From assembly GCF_900090265.1 (NCBI RefSeq), contig NZ_LT607752.1, positions 620,001-684,000 on the forward strand: a stretch of DNA of 64,000 nucleotides, given 5' to 3'. The translations under genes were made by a program, and so were the position numbers. Origin of the DNA: Micromonospora rifamycinica. GTDB lineage: Bacteria; Actinomycetota; Actinomycetes; Mycobacteriales; Micromonosporaceae. Below the pieces are notes generated by a model. It was not told the origin of the DNA. It did not search any database and worked only from the letters and a program-made list of their open reading frames with translations. How positions within the stretch are numbered: position 1 is the stretch's first letter; every line of letters starts with the position of its first letter. Shown here one piece after another: positions 42,885 to 51,196 of this stretch.

Positions 42885-44236
42885 TGCCCCACGCTCAGGT
42901 GGCGCTCGCCCGGCGGACGATGACCCCGATCGGCTTGTCGATCTTCGGGGCGGCGGCGTCCGCGCCGATGGTGGTCCTCACTGGTGGTCTGGTCACCACG
43001 TATGCCACGACCCGGGTGACCGCACTGCCCCTCACCTTCGTCCTGGTGGCCGGGGTGGTGGCGTTGCTGATGGTCGGCTACACCGCGCTGGCCCGCCAGG
43101 TCGGCCATCCGGCGGCCTACTACGGCATCCTCGCCCAGGCGGTCAGCCGCGGCTGGGGTGTGGCCGCCGGCTTGGTCGCGCTGGTCGCGTACACGGCGAT
43201 CCAGACCAGTCTGTACGGCCTGTTCGGGGCGACCCTGGCCGCGCAGCTCGGTGGCACCTGGTGGGTGTGGGCGGGCATCGCCTGGGCTGTTGTCGGGGCG
43301 CTCGGGGTGCGGGCGATCGTCCTGTCGACCTGGGTTCTCGGTGGGGTCCTCGCGGTGTCGCTGCTGGTCGTGGGGCTGTTCGTCGTGGCGGGTCTCGGTT
43401 CCCCAGCCGACGGTGCCGTGTCGTGGGAGGGGTTTGACGCTTCCGGTCTGGCGGTCGGGGGGATCGGTGGGGCGGTGGCGTTGTGTGTGGCCGCTTTCAT
43501 GGGTGTCGACGCGCCGGGCTCGTTCGTGGAGGAGGCGGTGGATCGCCGGTCGATCGGCCGCGCGACGATCATGGCGGTTCTTGTCCTGGGTGGCGTGTAT
43601 GCGGCTGCGGCGTGGGCGATGGGTGTCGCTGTCGGCCCGCAGACCGTCGCGGCCCGCGCTGCCGATCCGTCGGCCGGGCTGCCCTTCAGCATCCTTGAAC
43701 CCGCCGGTGCGGCGTGGGTGGGTGTCGCCGGTGTGGTGCTGGTGTTCGCGATCGTCACGTCGATGCTGGCGTTCCACAACGTGATCGCCCGGTATGTGTT
43801 CGCGATGGCCCGTGAGGGTGTCCTCCCGGCCGGTCTTGCCCGCACGGGCAGCGTGACCCGGGTCAGCGCCCCCCGTGGTGGCTCTTTCACCCAGACGTCG
43901 GTGGCGGCCCTTGTCGTTGCCGCGTTCGCGGTCGCCGGGGTCGACCCGGTGGCGGTGATGTTCACCTGGCTGTCGACCCTCGGCGCGTTGGGTCTGCTCT
44001 GCCTGCTGCTTGCCGCTTCGGTCGCCGCGCTGGCCGCTCCACCTGCCGTGCGAGGTCAACGGGCCGGCATCTGGCAGTGGAAGGTCGCACCCGCGTTGGG
44101 GGTGCTCGGCGGGTCGGTGGTCCTGGTGGCGATGGTCGGCAACGTCGGTTCCCTGCTCGGGGCCGTGCCGGGGTCGCCGTATCCGTTGCTACTGCCGGTG
44201 GTCCTCGCCGCGACCCTGTCTGTCAGGGTGAGTTGA
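42881..44236 (+). CDS. APC-family amino-acid permease, C-terminus truncated by IS insertion
   Basis: The start ATG 42881 overlaps the previous stop (ATGA); a TTG at 42836 is possible but less likely. The product has ~11-12 hydrophobic helices, beginning RTMTPIGLSIFGAAASAPM and including LLMVGYTALARQVGHPAAYY and IVTSMLAFHNVIARYVFAMA, typical of APC superfamily transporters. It ends after LAATLSVRVS because the stop codon is supplied by the left inverted repeat of the IS3-type element at 44234. The missing tail is found beyond the IS (45749-45894). The gene lies upstream of a histidine-decarboxylase-like gene, so a histidine or amine exchanger is plausible. Whether the truncated form works is unknown. 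Confidence 0.85.
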   Translation: MMPHAQVALARRTMTPIGLSIFGAAASAPMVVLTGGLVTTYATTRVTALPLTFVLVAGVVALLMVGYTALARQVGHPAAYYGILAQAVSRGWGVAAGLVALVAYTAIQTSLYGLFGATLAAQLGGTWWVWAGIAWAVVGALGVRAIVLSTWVLGGVLAVSLLVVGLFVVAGLGSPADGAVSWEGFDASGLAVGGIGGAVALCVAAFMGVDAPGSFVEEAVDRRSIGRATIMAVLVLGGVYAAAAWAMGVAVGPQTVAARAADPSAGLPFSILEPAGAAWVGVAGVVLVFAIVTSMLAFHNVIARYVFAMAREGVLPAGLARTGSVTRVSAPRGGSFTQTSVAALVVAAFAVAGVDPVAVMFTWLSTLGALGLLCLLLAASVAALAAPPAVRGQRAGIWQWKVAPALGVLGGSVVLVAMVGNVGSLLGAVPGSPYPLLLPVVLAATLSVRVS

Positions 44237-44333
44237 GGCCAGCGGCTCATAGCAAGTCCGTCGAACAGGGCGAGTTCAGGATCGAGAAACGTTGAATACT
44301 GCTGTTGGCGTGGTCACGGCCCAGGATGGGGTC

Positions 44334-44738
44334 ATGAGTCGCAAGAAGGGGCCGCGTTCGGACGGTCCACGGGCACGTCGGTCGTTCACCCCGGGGCAGA
44401 AGCTGGAGCTGCTGGCTGGCTACGAGCGGGCCGTCGCGGCCGGTGAGGGCGGGGGGTTCCTGCGGCGGGAGGGTTTGTACTCGTCGTTGATGTCGGAGTG
44501 GCGTCGTGCTCGGGACGCGGGGTTGTTGCAGGGTAAACCGGCTGGTGAGACGGTCGGGCGGCCGTCGGCGGAGCAGGCGGAGATTGCCCGGTTGCGGCGG
44601 GAGTTAGCCCAGGCGCAGGCGAAGCTGGCGCGGACCGAGACGGCGTTGACGATCATGGGAAAAGCGCGAGAGCTCTTGGAGGACATCTCCAGGAGCGAGC
44701 CGGAGAATCCGGACGTGTTCGGGCTCGGCAGGCGCTGA
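44334..44738 (+). CDS. IS3-family transposase OrfA (HTH subunit)
   Basis: 134 aa from the ATG at 44334. SFTPGQKLELLAGYERAVAA is the InsE/OrfA helix-turn-helix start and EWRRARDAGLLQGKP the second helix. A leucine-zipper-like heptad (AEIARLRRELAQAQAKLART) follows. The TGA overlaps the ATG of orfB by one base (TGATG), so OrfB may be made by translational reinitiation in place of the usual -1 frameshift. Confidence 0.9.
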   Translation: MSRKKGPRSDGPRARRSFTPGQKLELLAGYERAVAAGEGGGFLRREGLYSSLMSEWRRARDAGLLQGKPAGETVGRPSAEQAEIARLRRELAQAQAKLARTETALTIMGKARELLEDISRSEPENPDVFGLGRR

Positions 44739-45733
44739 TGGAGGCGTTTGAGGAGCTGACCGGTGCGGGGACCACGACCCGGGCCGCAGCGGCGATGACC
44801 GGGATCGCCCGGTCCAGCGTCGATCGGGACCGGCGTCGGTCGGGCCCGTCACGCCGGCCGCGTCCGGCGCCGGCGAACGCGTTTTCTCCGCAGGAGCGGG
44901 AGCGCCTGTTGCGGCTGCTGGACGGCCCGCAGTTCGTCGACGCCGCTCCGGCGCAGATCTACGCCGCTCTGCTCGACCAGGGCGTCTACGTCGGCTCGAT
45001 CGCCACGATGTACCGGATCCTGCGGGAACACCGGCAGATCCGCGAGCGTCGCCGGCTGGCCCGGCATCCGGCCCGTCAGCGTCCGGAACTGGTCGCCGAC
45101 GCGCCGCGGCAGGTGTTCACCTGGGACATCACGAAACTGGCCGGGCCGGTGAAGGGCTCCTACTTCGACGCGTACGTGATGATCGACATCTACTCCCGGT
45201 ACATCGTCGGTGTGCGGGTTCATGCCCGCGAGTCGGGTCCTCTGGCGGCCTCGATGATGCGGGAGGTCGTCGACGTCGAAGGCGTCCCGCACGTGATCCA
45301 CGCTGACCGAGGCACGTCGATGACCTCGAAGTCGGTGTCTGACCTGCTCGAAGACCTGACCGTGACCCGGTCGCACTCCCGGCCGAAGGTGTCCAACGAC
45401 AACCCATACAGCGAGGCGTGGTTCAAGACGTTGAAGTACGCGCCGGTCTTCCCGGACAGGTTCGCGTCCCTGGCCGCCGCACGGACGTTCATGACCGACT
45501 TCGTGACCTGGTACAACAACTGCCACCGGCACTCCGGGATCGGCCTGCACACCCCCGCAGAGGTCCACCACGGCCGCCACCACGCCGTGCGCGCCGGCCG
45601 CGCCGACACCCTCGCCGCAGCCCGCAGGGCACACCCGGAACGCTTCGGCACCAACCAGCTCCTGCCGAAGATCCTCGATCTACCCGACCACGTGTGGATC
45701 AACAAACCAGAACCGGAACCTCAGGCCGCATAA
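44738..45733 (+). CDS. IS3-family transposase OrfB (DDE catalytic subunit)
   Basis: 331 aa from the ATG at 44738. The rve/DDE core is intact: QVFTWDITKLAGP (first Asp), VPHVIHADRGTSMTSK (second Asp) and NDNPYSEAWFKTLKY (Glu). The following WYNNCHRHSGIGLHTPAEVH is the standard IS3 C-terminal motif. An N-terminal HTH-21-like domain (QIYAALLDQGVYVGSIATMY, RILREHRQIRERRR) is present. No disruption is visible. Confidence 0.93.
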   Translation: MEAFEELTGAGTTTRAAAAMTGIARSSVDRDRRRSGPSRRPRPAPANAFSPQERERLLRLLDGPQFVDAAPAQIYAALLDQGVYVGSIATMYRILREHRQIRERRRLARHPARQRPELVADAPRQVFTWDITKLAGPVKGSYFDAYVMIDIYSRYIVGVRVHARESGPLAASMMREVVDVEGVPHVIHADRGTSMTSKSVSDLLEDLTVTRSHSRPKVSNDNPYSEAWFKTLKYAPVFPDRFASLAAARTFMTDFVTWYNNCHRHSGIGLHTPAEVHHGRHHAVRAGRADTLAAARRAHPERFGTNQLLPKILDLPDHVWINKPEPEPQAA

Positions 45734-45748
45734 CTCCCGCTGGCCTCA

Positions 45749-45894
45749 AATCCTTGACACGTTCCGCGACCGCCACCGTGGGCGGCTTGTGGGCGGGGCG
45801 TCTGCGCCGTACCAGGCCGGAGGTCTACGCCGGCATCGGGCACGGCACGCCGAAGACGCACGCGGTGCCCGACGCCATCCATATCTCCATCTGA
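45749..45894 (+). pseudogene. Severed C-terminal tail of the APC permease
   Basis: Immediately beyond the IS right end the DNA reads SLTRSATATVGGLWAGRLRR, TRPEVYAGIGHGTPKTHAVP, DAIHISI and stops at TGA 45892. The LxxRRPEVYAGIGxGxP pattern is the usual cytoplasmic tail of actinobacterial APC permeases. It has no start of its own, so it is the displaced end of the gene at 42881-44236. Confidence 0.8.
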
Positions 45895-45914
45895 CCCCTG
45901 AGGGAAATCGGATC

Positions 45915-46919
45915 ATGAAGACCTACACCGCCCACACACGCAACCATCGCAGCAGCAGTGATCCGCTGGACCCGGCCTGGCGACCCGAACCTCCGCGACT
46001 GTCGGCACCGCCCGGCCCTCGCCGACCGGCAGACCACCAACCCCCACCAGATCCCCGCCTGATCCAGCCGCCGCCACCGGACTACCGGATGCCCGACGAG
46101 CGACCATACCGCCGGGACGTCCCCGTCCACGCGGCCCCACCCGAGCACACCCCGTCACCACCCCCACAGCAGGGGGAGCCCGACGGCGGGGTGCCGGCCG
46201 ACGCCCGGTGGTGGGCCGACCTGCGGCAACAGGTGGTCTACCGGGCGAAACGCCTGAACACCGGGCACATGATCGAGGCGGACCAGCGGTACGGGCAGCG
46301 TGATGCGCTCGGTCCGCACGGGGTGATGCTGTTCTTCGTCTCCGAGGCCCCCGCGCAGCCGCACGGCTACCAGCTGCACACCGCCTACCGGTTGTGGCTG
46401 GCCTCTCCGGAGTCGCAGCACCTGCCCCGTCTCCTGGTCGACCTGACCGAGGTCGTCGCCGACAGCATCACCCGCGCCGGGGCGGTGGGCCGTCGGTGGC
46501 ATCCGGTGGGGCCGCAGGGGTCGATGGTCAACGGCGGTGACATGACCCTGCCCTCCAGTGCGGTCTACGTCGGGGTGGGGGTGACCACCCTCGACTCCGA
46601 TCAGGGCCGGTGGCAGCAACTCGCCCGGACCCTGCGCCACCCCGACGACCGCCGCCGTTCGGTGTTCGACCTCAAGGGCCAGTGCTACGTGCTGCTGACC
46701 GATGGGACCGCTCTGCACGTCGACCGGGATCCGCACGCCCCGATCGGCGTGGACGGTGTCCGCTGCACCAAACCCCTCGACCCCGACCGCATCACCTACT
46801 ACAACCCGCACGAACACCTCACCGACCAGGGCGACCCGATCACCCGGGACACCTGGGCGCAGCTGACCCGGCTACACCGCACCCTCGCCGGGCACCTCCT
46901 CACGGGACACCCCGCATGA
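45915..46919 (+). CDS. Hypothetical protein in histidine-decarboxylase operon
   Basis: 334 aa from the ATG at 45915 (GAGGGA ~10 nt upstream). The first ~100 residues are Pro/Arg-rich and probably disordered. Residues ~105-334 look folded: WWADLRQQVVYRAKRLNTGH, GVMLFFVSEAPAQPHGYQLH, LLVDLTEVVADSITRAGAVG, VTTLDSDQGRWQQLARTLRH. I recognise no family. Its TGA overlaps the ATG of the PLP decarboxylase (ATGA), so it is co-translated with it. Before the IS insertion it followed the permease gene directly. Confidence 0.75.
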   Translation: MKTYTAHTRNHRSSSDPLDPAWRPEPPRLSAPPGPRRPADHQPPPDPRLIQPPPPDYRMPDERPYRRDVPVHAAPPEHTPSPPPQQGEPDGGVPADARWWADLRQQVVYRAKRLNTGHMIEADQRYGQRDALGPHGVMLFFVSEAPAQPHGYQLHTAYRLWLASPESQHLPRLLVDLTEVVADSITRAGAVGRRWHPVGPQGSMVNGGDMTLPSSAVYVGVGVTTLDSDQGRWQQLARTLRHPDDRRRSVFDLKGQCYVLLTDGTALHVDRDPHAPIGVDGVRCTKPLDPDRITYYNPHEHLTDQGDPITRDTWAQLTRLHRTLAGHLLTGHPA

Positions 46920-48169
46920 CCCACACCCCGGTGCCCGCTCGTCGGTGTGGGCTGGCCGATGCCGCGGATCTCGGCCGTACCCCGGTCGACGTCACCGCCG
47001 TCCTGGACCACCTGGTCGCGCAGGCGGACACGGCCGCGCCGACGAGCATCGGTTTCCCCGGCGCGGTGGATCTGGACCATCGGGAGGTGATGGCCCGGCT
47101 CGGCCACCGCCTGTGGAACAACATCGGTGACCCGACCGATATCGGCGGCACCGCCCACACCCGGGTCCTCGAACAAGCCGTGATCGCCTGGCTCGCCGAC
47201 ACCCTGGCCATGCCCGCCGACGACCGGTGGGGGTACGTCACCACCGGCGGCACCGAAGGCAACCTGTCCGCCCTGCACGCCGCCCGCCGTCGTCTCCCGA
47301 CCGCCCGGGTCTACTACTCGACCGCCGCGCACTACTCCATCCCGAAGATCCTCGACATGCTCGGCGCCCGTGGGGTGGCCGTCGAGGCGGGTGCGGACGG
47401 GGAGATGGACTACGCGCATCTCGCCGTCCGGGTGCGCCGGCACCGCCGGTGGCCGGCCATCGTGGTCGCCACCGCCGGCACCACCATGACCGAGGCGGTC
47501 GACGACACCACCCGCATCCACACCATCCTCGACGAACATCAGGTGCCGGGCCGGCACGTGCACGTCGACGCCGCCCTGTCCGGGATCCCCCTCGCCCTCG
47601 ACGGCCGACTGCGCCTCGACGACGACAGCGGCATCGGCAGCATCGCCGTGTCGGGGCACAAGTTCCTCGGGGTGCCCACGCCGTGCGGGGTGGTCCTCAT
47701 CCGCGACAGCCTCCGCCGCCACGCCGCCCCCGTCGCCTACACCGCCACGCTCGACTCCACCATCACCGGCTCCCGCTGCGGGCTGGCCGCCGCCCTGCTG
47801 TGGCACGCCATCGCCACCCACGGCCGGGAAGGACACCGGTGGCGGGTCAGCGAAGCCCGCCGCCTCGCCACCTACACCGTCGACCAGCTCACCGCCGCCG
47901 GCTGGCCCGCCTGGCGACACCCCCACGCCTTCACCGTCGTCCTGGCCACCCCACCCGCCCCGGTACGGGCGAAATGGCTCCTCGCCACCGACGCGGACAT
48001 CAGCCACCTCATCTGCATGCCCGGCGTCACCCAAGGCCAGATCGACGCCTTCGTCACCGACCTCACCGCATTGAGGGGAGGTCCCGACCCGGGTGACCCC
48101 CACCTACCGAGGCCGATTCCCCGCCCCCGCCGAGCGCCTCCACCCACCGCCGGCATCAGCACCCCCTGA
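46916..48169 (+). CDS. PLP-dependent histidine decarboxylase-like enzyme
   Basis: 417 aa, ATG 46916 overlapping the previous stop. It is a fold-type I, group II decarboxylase: GDPTDIGGTAHTRVLEQAVI, YVTTGGTEGNLSALHAARR (PLP phosphate region), TAGTTMTEAVDD, HVHVDAALSG (Asp pairing the PLP nitrogen) and SGHKFLGVPTPCGVV with Lys249 as the Schiff-base lysine. The GHK-(F/M)-(L/I)-G-x-P-x-PCG motif is characteristic of bacterial PLP histidine decarboxylases, which produce histamine and CO2. The co-transcribed amino-acid permease fits substrate uptake or amine exchange. The C-terminal ~30 residues are Pro-rich. The substrate is inferred. Confidence 0.82.
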   Translation: MTHTPVPARRCGLADAADLGRTPVDVTAVLDHLVAQADTAAPTSIGFPGAVDLDHREVMARLGHRLWNNIGDPTDIGGTAHTRVLEQAVIAWLADTLAMPADDRWGYVTTGGTEGNLSALHAARRRLPTARVYYSTAAHYSIPKILDMLGARGVAVEAGADGEMDYAHLAVRVRRHRRWPAIVVATAGTTMTEAVDDTTRIHTILDEHQVPGRHVHVDAALSGIPLALDGRLRLDDDSGIGSIAVSGHKFLGVPTPCGVVLIRDSLRRHAAPVAYTATLDSTITGSRCGLAAALLWHAIATHGREGHRWRVSEARRLATYTVDQLTAAGWPAWRHPHAFTVVLATPPAPVRAKWLLATDADISHLICMPGVTQGQIDAFVTDLTALRGGPDPGDPHLPRPIPRPRRAPPPTAGISTP

Positions 48170-48190
48170 CCCGCTGCCTACCACCCCGAC

Positions 48191-48346
48191 GCGCTGACTT
48201 CCCCGCGCCCCACCATCGTCGCCGCCTACACCAGCGAACCCCTGCGTCCGCACCAACAGGACGCCATCGACACCGCCACCGACCTCGTACCCCGTATCGC
48301 CGCGCCTGTCACTGCGCAGGCCCTGACCACCAATCGGGCCTGGTGA
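48191..48346 (+). pseudogene. Detached N-terminal fragment of a DEAD-type helicase
   Basis: The frame reads TIVAAYTSEPLRPHQQDAID followed by TATDLVPRIAAPVT and stops at TGA 48344-48346. LRPHQQDAID is the Q-motif-like start of helicases with C-terminal helicase-associated domains, and it normally lies ~30 residues before the Walker A motif. In the helicase gene downstream that region has been replaced by an unrelated module. Confidence 0.6.
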
Positions 48347-48411
48347 TTGCTGTGGCCGGGCCGTTCGGTGTTTCCCCTGCCCACCTGTCTTGCCGAGGAC
48401 CGACCTTCCAG

Positions 48412-51144
48412 ATGGCCCGTACCTACACCCCCGAACTCATCGCCGCCGCCGTACGCCAGGTCGAAGCCGTCCGCGCGACAGGGCAACGCGGCCCGATCAG
48501 CACCGTCGCCCGGGAACTCCGCCTCGACCGCCGACTCCTGCAGTCGTGGGTGACCAAAGCCCACGCCCATGCCGCCGCAGCACCCGCTGTCCCGGCCACC
48601 GACGTCCCGGTCCTGCTTCCTGACGGGCTGCTGCACTGCGGGTTCTGCCGGCAGCCGATGTCGGCGGTGTTCACCTGCGCCGGGCTCGTCTACGACTGCC
48701 CACCCCCATGCCGCCGACCCGCACTGAACGCGACCGCCGTCGCCCACACCGTCGGTGCGGTGGTGTTGCGGCATGCCGCGCACCTGGTGCCCGCGCTCGC
48801 CGACCCGAAGGGGGCGAGTGCCGCCGCCGGTCACGCCCACCGGCTGATCACCCGGATCGTCGCCGGCAGCGACCCCGGGGATCTGCGGATCACCTGGCCC
48901 ACCAGCCGGCCACCTCGACGCGTCCCACCCGGACACCTCCATCTCGCTCGCAGGCTCACGGGTAGCGATCCGCAGCGCACCCGCACCATCCTGCGGAACA
49001 TCCTCGCCGGCATCGACCCCGCCGGCACCGCCACCGAGGTGTTCCATGCCGACGCCGCACACCTGCTGGCCCCGCTGTTGCACGGCCAGGCGGCGGTCCG
49101 CTGGGCCGACTACGCCCACCGCAGCTTCACCCATCTGCACGGCCCGACGGATCCGCTGACGCTGGCCGCCGCGCATACCCTCGCCACCGCCCACCGCCGG
49201 GTGGGCCATCACCAGCGCGCCTACCACCTGTTGCGGGAACTCGCCGAGCACCTGGCCGCCAGCGCCGGACCCGACGCGCATCCGACCCTCGCCGCCCGGG
49301 ACGGCAGGGGACAGGTGATCGCCGCCTGCGGGACCGGGAAGACGTTGATCGCTGCGCATGCGGCGGTGCGGTGCTGCCCTGCGGGCCTGGTAGTGATCGT
49401 GTGTCCGTCGCTGGCGCTGGTCGGCCAGACCCTGCGGGTGTGGCGGCCGGTCGGCGTCCACGCGGCGGCGGTGTGCAGCGACACCTCCGTCGCCGACGTC
49501 GCCGGTCACACCGACCCGATGACCTGCCCGGTGCTGGCCGGCACCGACGAGGTCACCGCCTGGCTGCACCGTGCCCCGCCCGGGCGGATGCGGCTGCTCG
49601 CGGTCACCAACACCTCCGCCACCCGGGTCGGCGCCGCACTCCACGCGGCCGGCATGACCGCCGACCTGCTGATCGTCGACGAGGCGCACCGCACCGCCGG
49701 CCTCGCGGGTAAGACCTTCGCCCGCGTCCACCACGACACCCGCCTCCCCGCGAGGGTGCGGCTCAACATGACCGCGACACCCCGCATCATCACCGCGCAC
49801 CGCCGCAAGGAACAGCCCCACGAGGTGCTGTCCATGGACGACCCGACCGTGTTCGGACCCGTCTGGCACCGCTACCCGTTCGGCCAGGCCATCACCGACG
49901 GCTGGCTCGACGACTTCCGCATCGTCGTCGTCGGCGTCCGCACCCACGACGCCCTACGGGTCCTCCAGAACACCGACGACGACCAGATCACCGCCATCGG
50001 CGACGCCCCCCTACGCACCGCCGTCGTGCAGACAGCACTCCTGCGCGCCGCCACCGAGTTCGGACTACGCCGGGTCCTCGTGTTCACCCCCCGCGTCGCC
50101 GACAGCCGAGAATTCGCCCGCACCCTCGCCCACACCGCCACCCGCCTCCCCGCCACCCAACAACCCCAGGGCCGACTCACCACCGGTCACGTCGACGGCC
50201 AGCAGAACCTGCGTCAACGACAGATCCACCTCGACCACCTCGCCGAACCCCCCGACGACGGATGGACCGTCATCTCCTCCGCCCGCGCCCTCACCGAAGG
50301 CGTCGACGTCCCCGCCGTCGACGCCGTCGTCCTCACCCGACCCATGCGCTCCACCGTCCAAGTCGTCCAAACCGTCGGACGAGCCCTCCGCCGCAACCCC
50401 CACGGCAGCGGCATCGCCACCATCCTCGTCCCCCTGCTCCTGCCCGACGACCCCGCCCGACTACCGCACGCCGACGACGAGTGGATGGCCGCCCTGCAGG
50501 TGCTGTGGGCGATGCGCGCCCACGACGACACCCTCGCCGCCGACCTCGACACCCGCCACCGCCACGCCCGCACCACCACCGGTGCCCGGCAACCACGGCT
50601 CCCCGAACGGGTCCTGCTGCGCATGCCCGACGGATACCTCACCGACACCCTGCTGCGGGACATCACCATCCGCGTCCTCGACCACGCCACCACCGGCAGA
50701 GCACCCACCCCACCCACCGAAAGCTGGACAGCAGGCATCACCGCCGCCCGCACCTTCCGACACCGCGAAGGCCACATGGACGTACCCCGCTACCACCGCG
50801 AAGACGACATCGACCTCGGCGGGTTCATCCACAACTGCCGCAGCCGATACCGACGCGGCGAGCTCACCCCCGACCAGGTACTCACCCTGGAACAGTGCGG
50901 CATCACCTGGCGGGTCTTCGACGCCCGCTGGCAGCGGTACCTCGCCGCGTTCACCGCCTTCCAACGACGTGAGGGACACCTACGGATACCCCGCCACCAC
51001 CACGAAGGCGACATCAACCTCGGAAACCTCGTCCACAACCTCCGCAAACAACGCAAACGCAACCTCGTCCCCCGCGACCGCATCGACGCCCTCAACGCCC
51101 TCGGCTTCACCTGGACGCACCCCACCAGCAGAAACAACCCGTGA
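48412..51144 (+). CDS. Chimeric DEAD/DEAH helicase with N-terminal HTH/zinc-ribbon/TPR module and two helicase-associated domains
   Basis: 910 aa; I prefer the ATG at 48412 to the GTG at 48343. Residues ~1-50 look like a transposase-type HTH (YTPELIAAAVRQVEAVRA, ELRLDRRLLQSWVTKA). Residues ~65-115 are a Cys4 zinc ribbon (HCGFCRQPM, YDCPPPCRRPALNATAV). Residues ~215-295 are TPR-like. Then follows a superfamily 2 helicase: VIAACGTGKTLIAAHAA (~303-319), LLIVDEAHRTAGL (DEAH ~422), NMTATPR and WTVISSARALTEGVDVP. Two helicase-associated repeats lie at ~773-830 and ~838-902 (REGHMDVPRYHREDDIDLGG, REGHLRIPRHHHEGDINLGN). DNA-dependent ATPase activity is expected; the biological role is unknown. Confidence 0.8.
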   Translation: MARTYTPELIAAAVRQVEAVRATGQRGPISTVARELRLDRRLLQSWVTKAHAHAAAAPAVPATDVPVLLPDGLLHCGFCRQPMSAVFTCAGLVYDCPPPCRRPALNATAVAHTVGAVVLRHAAHLVPALADPKGASAAAGHAHRLITRIVAGSDPGDLRITWPTSRPPRRVPPGHLHLARRLTGSDPQRTRTILRNILAGIDPAGTATEVFHADAAHLLAPLLHGQAAVRWADYAHRSFTHLHGPTDPLTLAAAHTLATAHRRVGHHQRAYHLLRELAEHLAASAGPDAHPTLAARDGRGQVIAACGTGKTLIAAHAAVRCCPAGLVVIVCPSLALVGQTLRVWRPVGVHAAAVCSDTSVADVAGHTDPMTCPVLAGTDEVTAWLHRAPPGRMRLLAVTNTSATRVGAALHAAGMTADLLIVDEAHRTAGLAGKTFARVHHDTRLPARVRLNMTATPRIITAHRRKEQPHEVLSMDDPTVFGPVWHRYPFGQAITDGWLDDFRIVVVGVRTHDALRVLQNTDDDQITAIGDAPLRTAVVQTALLRAATEFGLRRVLVFTPRVADSREFARTLAHTATRLPATQQPQGRLTTGHVDGQQNLRQRQIHLDHLAEPPDDGWTVISSARALTEGVDVPAVDAVVLTRPMRSTVQVVQTVGRALRRNPHGSGIATILVPLLLPDDPARLPHADDEWMAALQVLWAMRAHDDTLAADLDTRHRHARTTTGARQPRLPERVLLRMPDGYLTDTLLRDITIRVLDHATTGRAPTPPTESWTAGITAARTFRHREGHMDVPRYHREDDIDLGGFIHNCRSRYRRGELTPDQVLTLEQCGITWRVFDARWQRYLAAFTAFQRREGHLRIPRHHHEGDINLGNLVHNLRKQRKRNLVPRDRIDALNALGFTWTHPTSRNNP

Positions 51145-51196
51145 TGCCACCGCCATCACCGGCCACCACCCAAGACACCGCAACCGGGAGCACCCG

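Larger units (their letters stand above)
44234..45748 (+). mobile_element. IS3-family insertion sequence, complete, 1,515 bp
   Basis: Bounded by perfect 12-bp terminal inverted repeats: TGAGGCCAGCGG at 44234-44245 and CCGCTGGCCTCA at 45737-45748. It contains orfA and orfB in the standard order. I find no clear identical target duplication (flanks AGT and AAT). It splits the APC permease gene close to its end. Both frames are open, so the element may still be active. Confidence 0.88.

Noticed and set aside
50582..51196. Longer N-terminus for the EEP nuclease.
   Set aside because: The open frame upstream overlaps the helicase gene and is a Ser/Thr/Pro shadow; the ATG at 51197 has a ribosome site and the family start.
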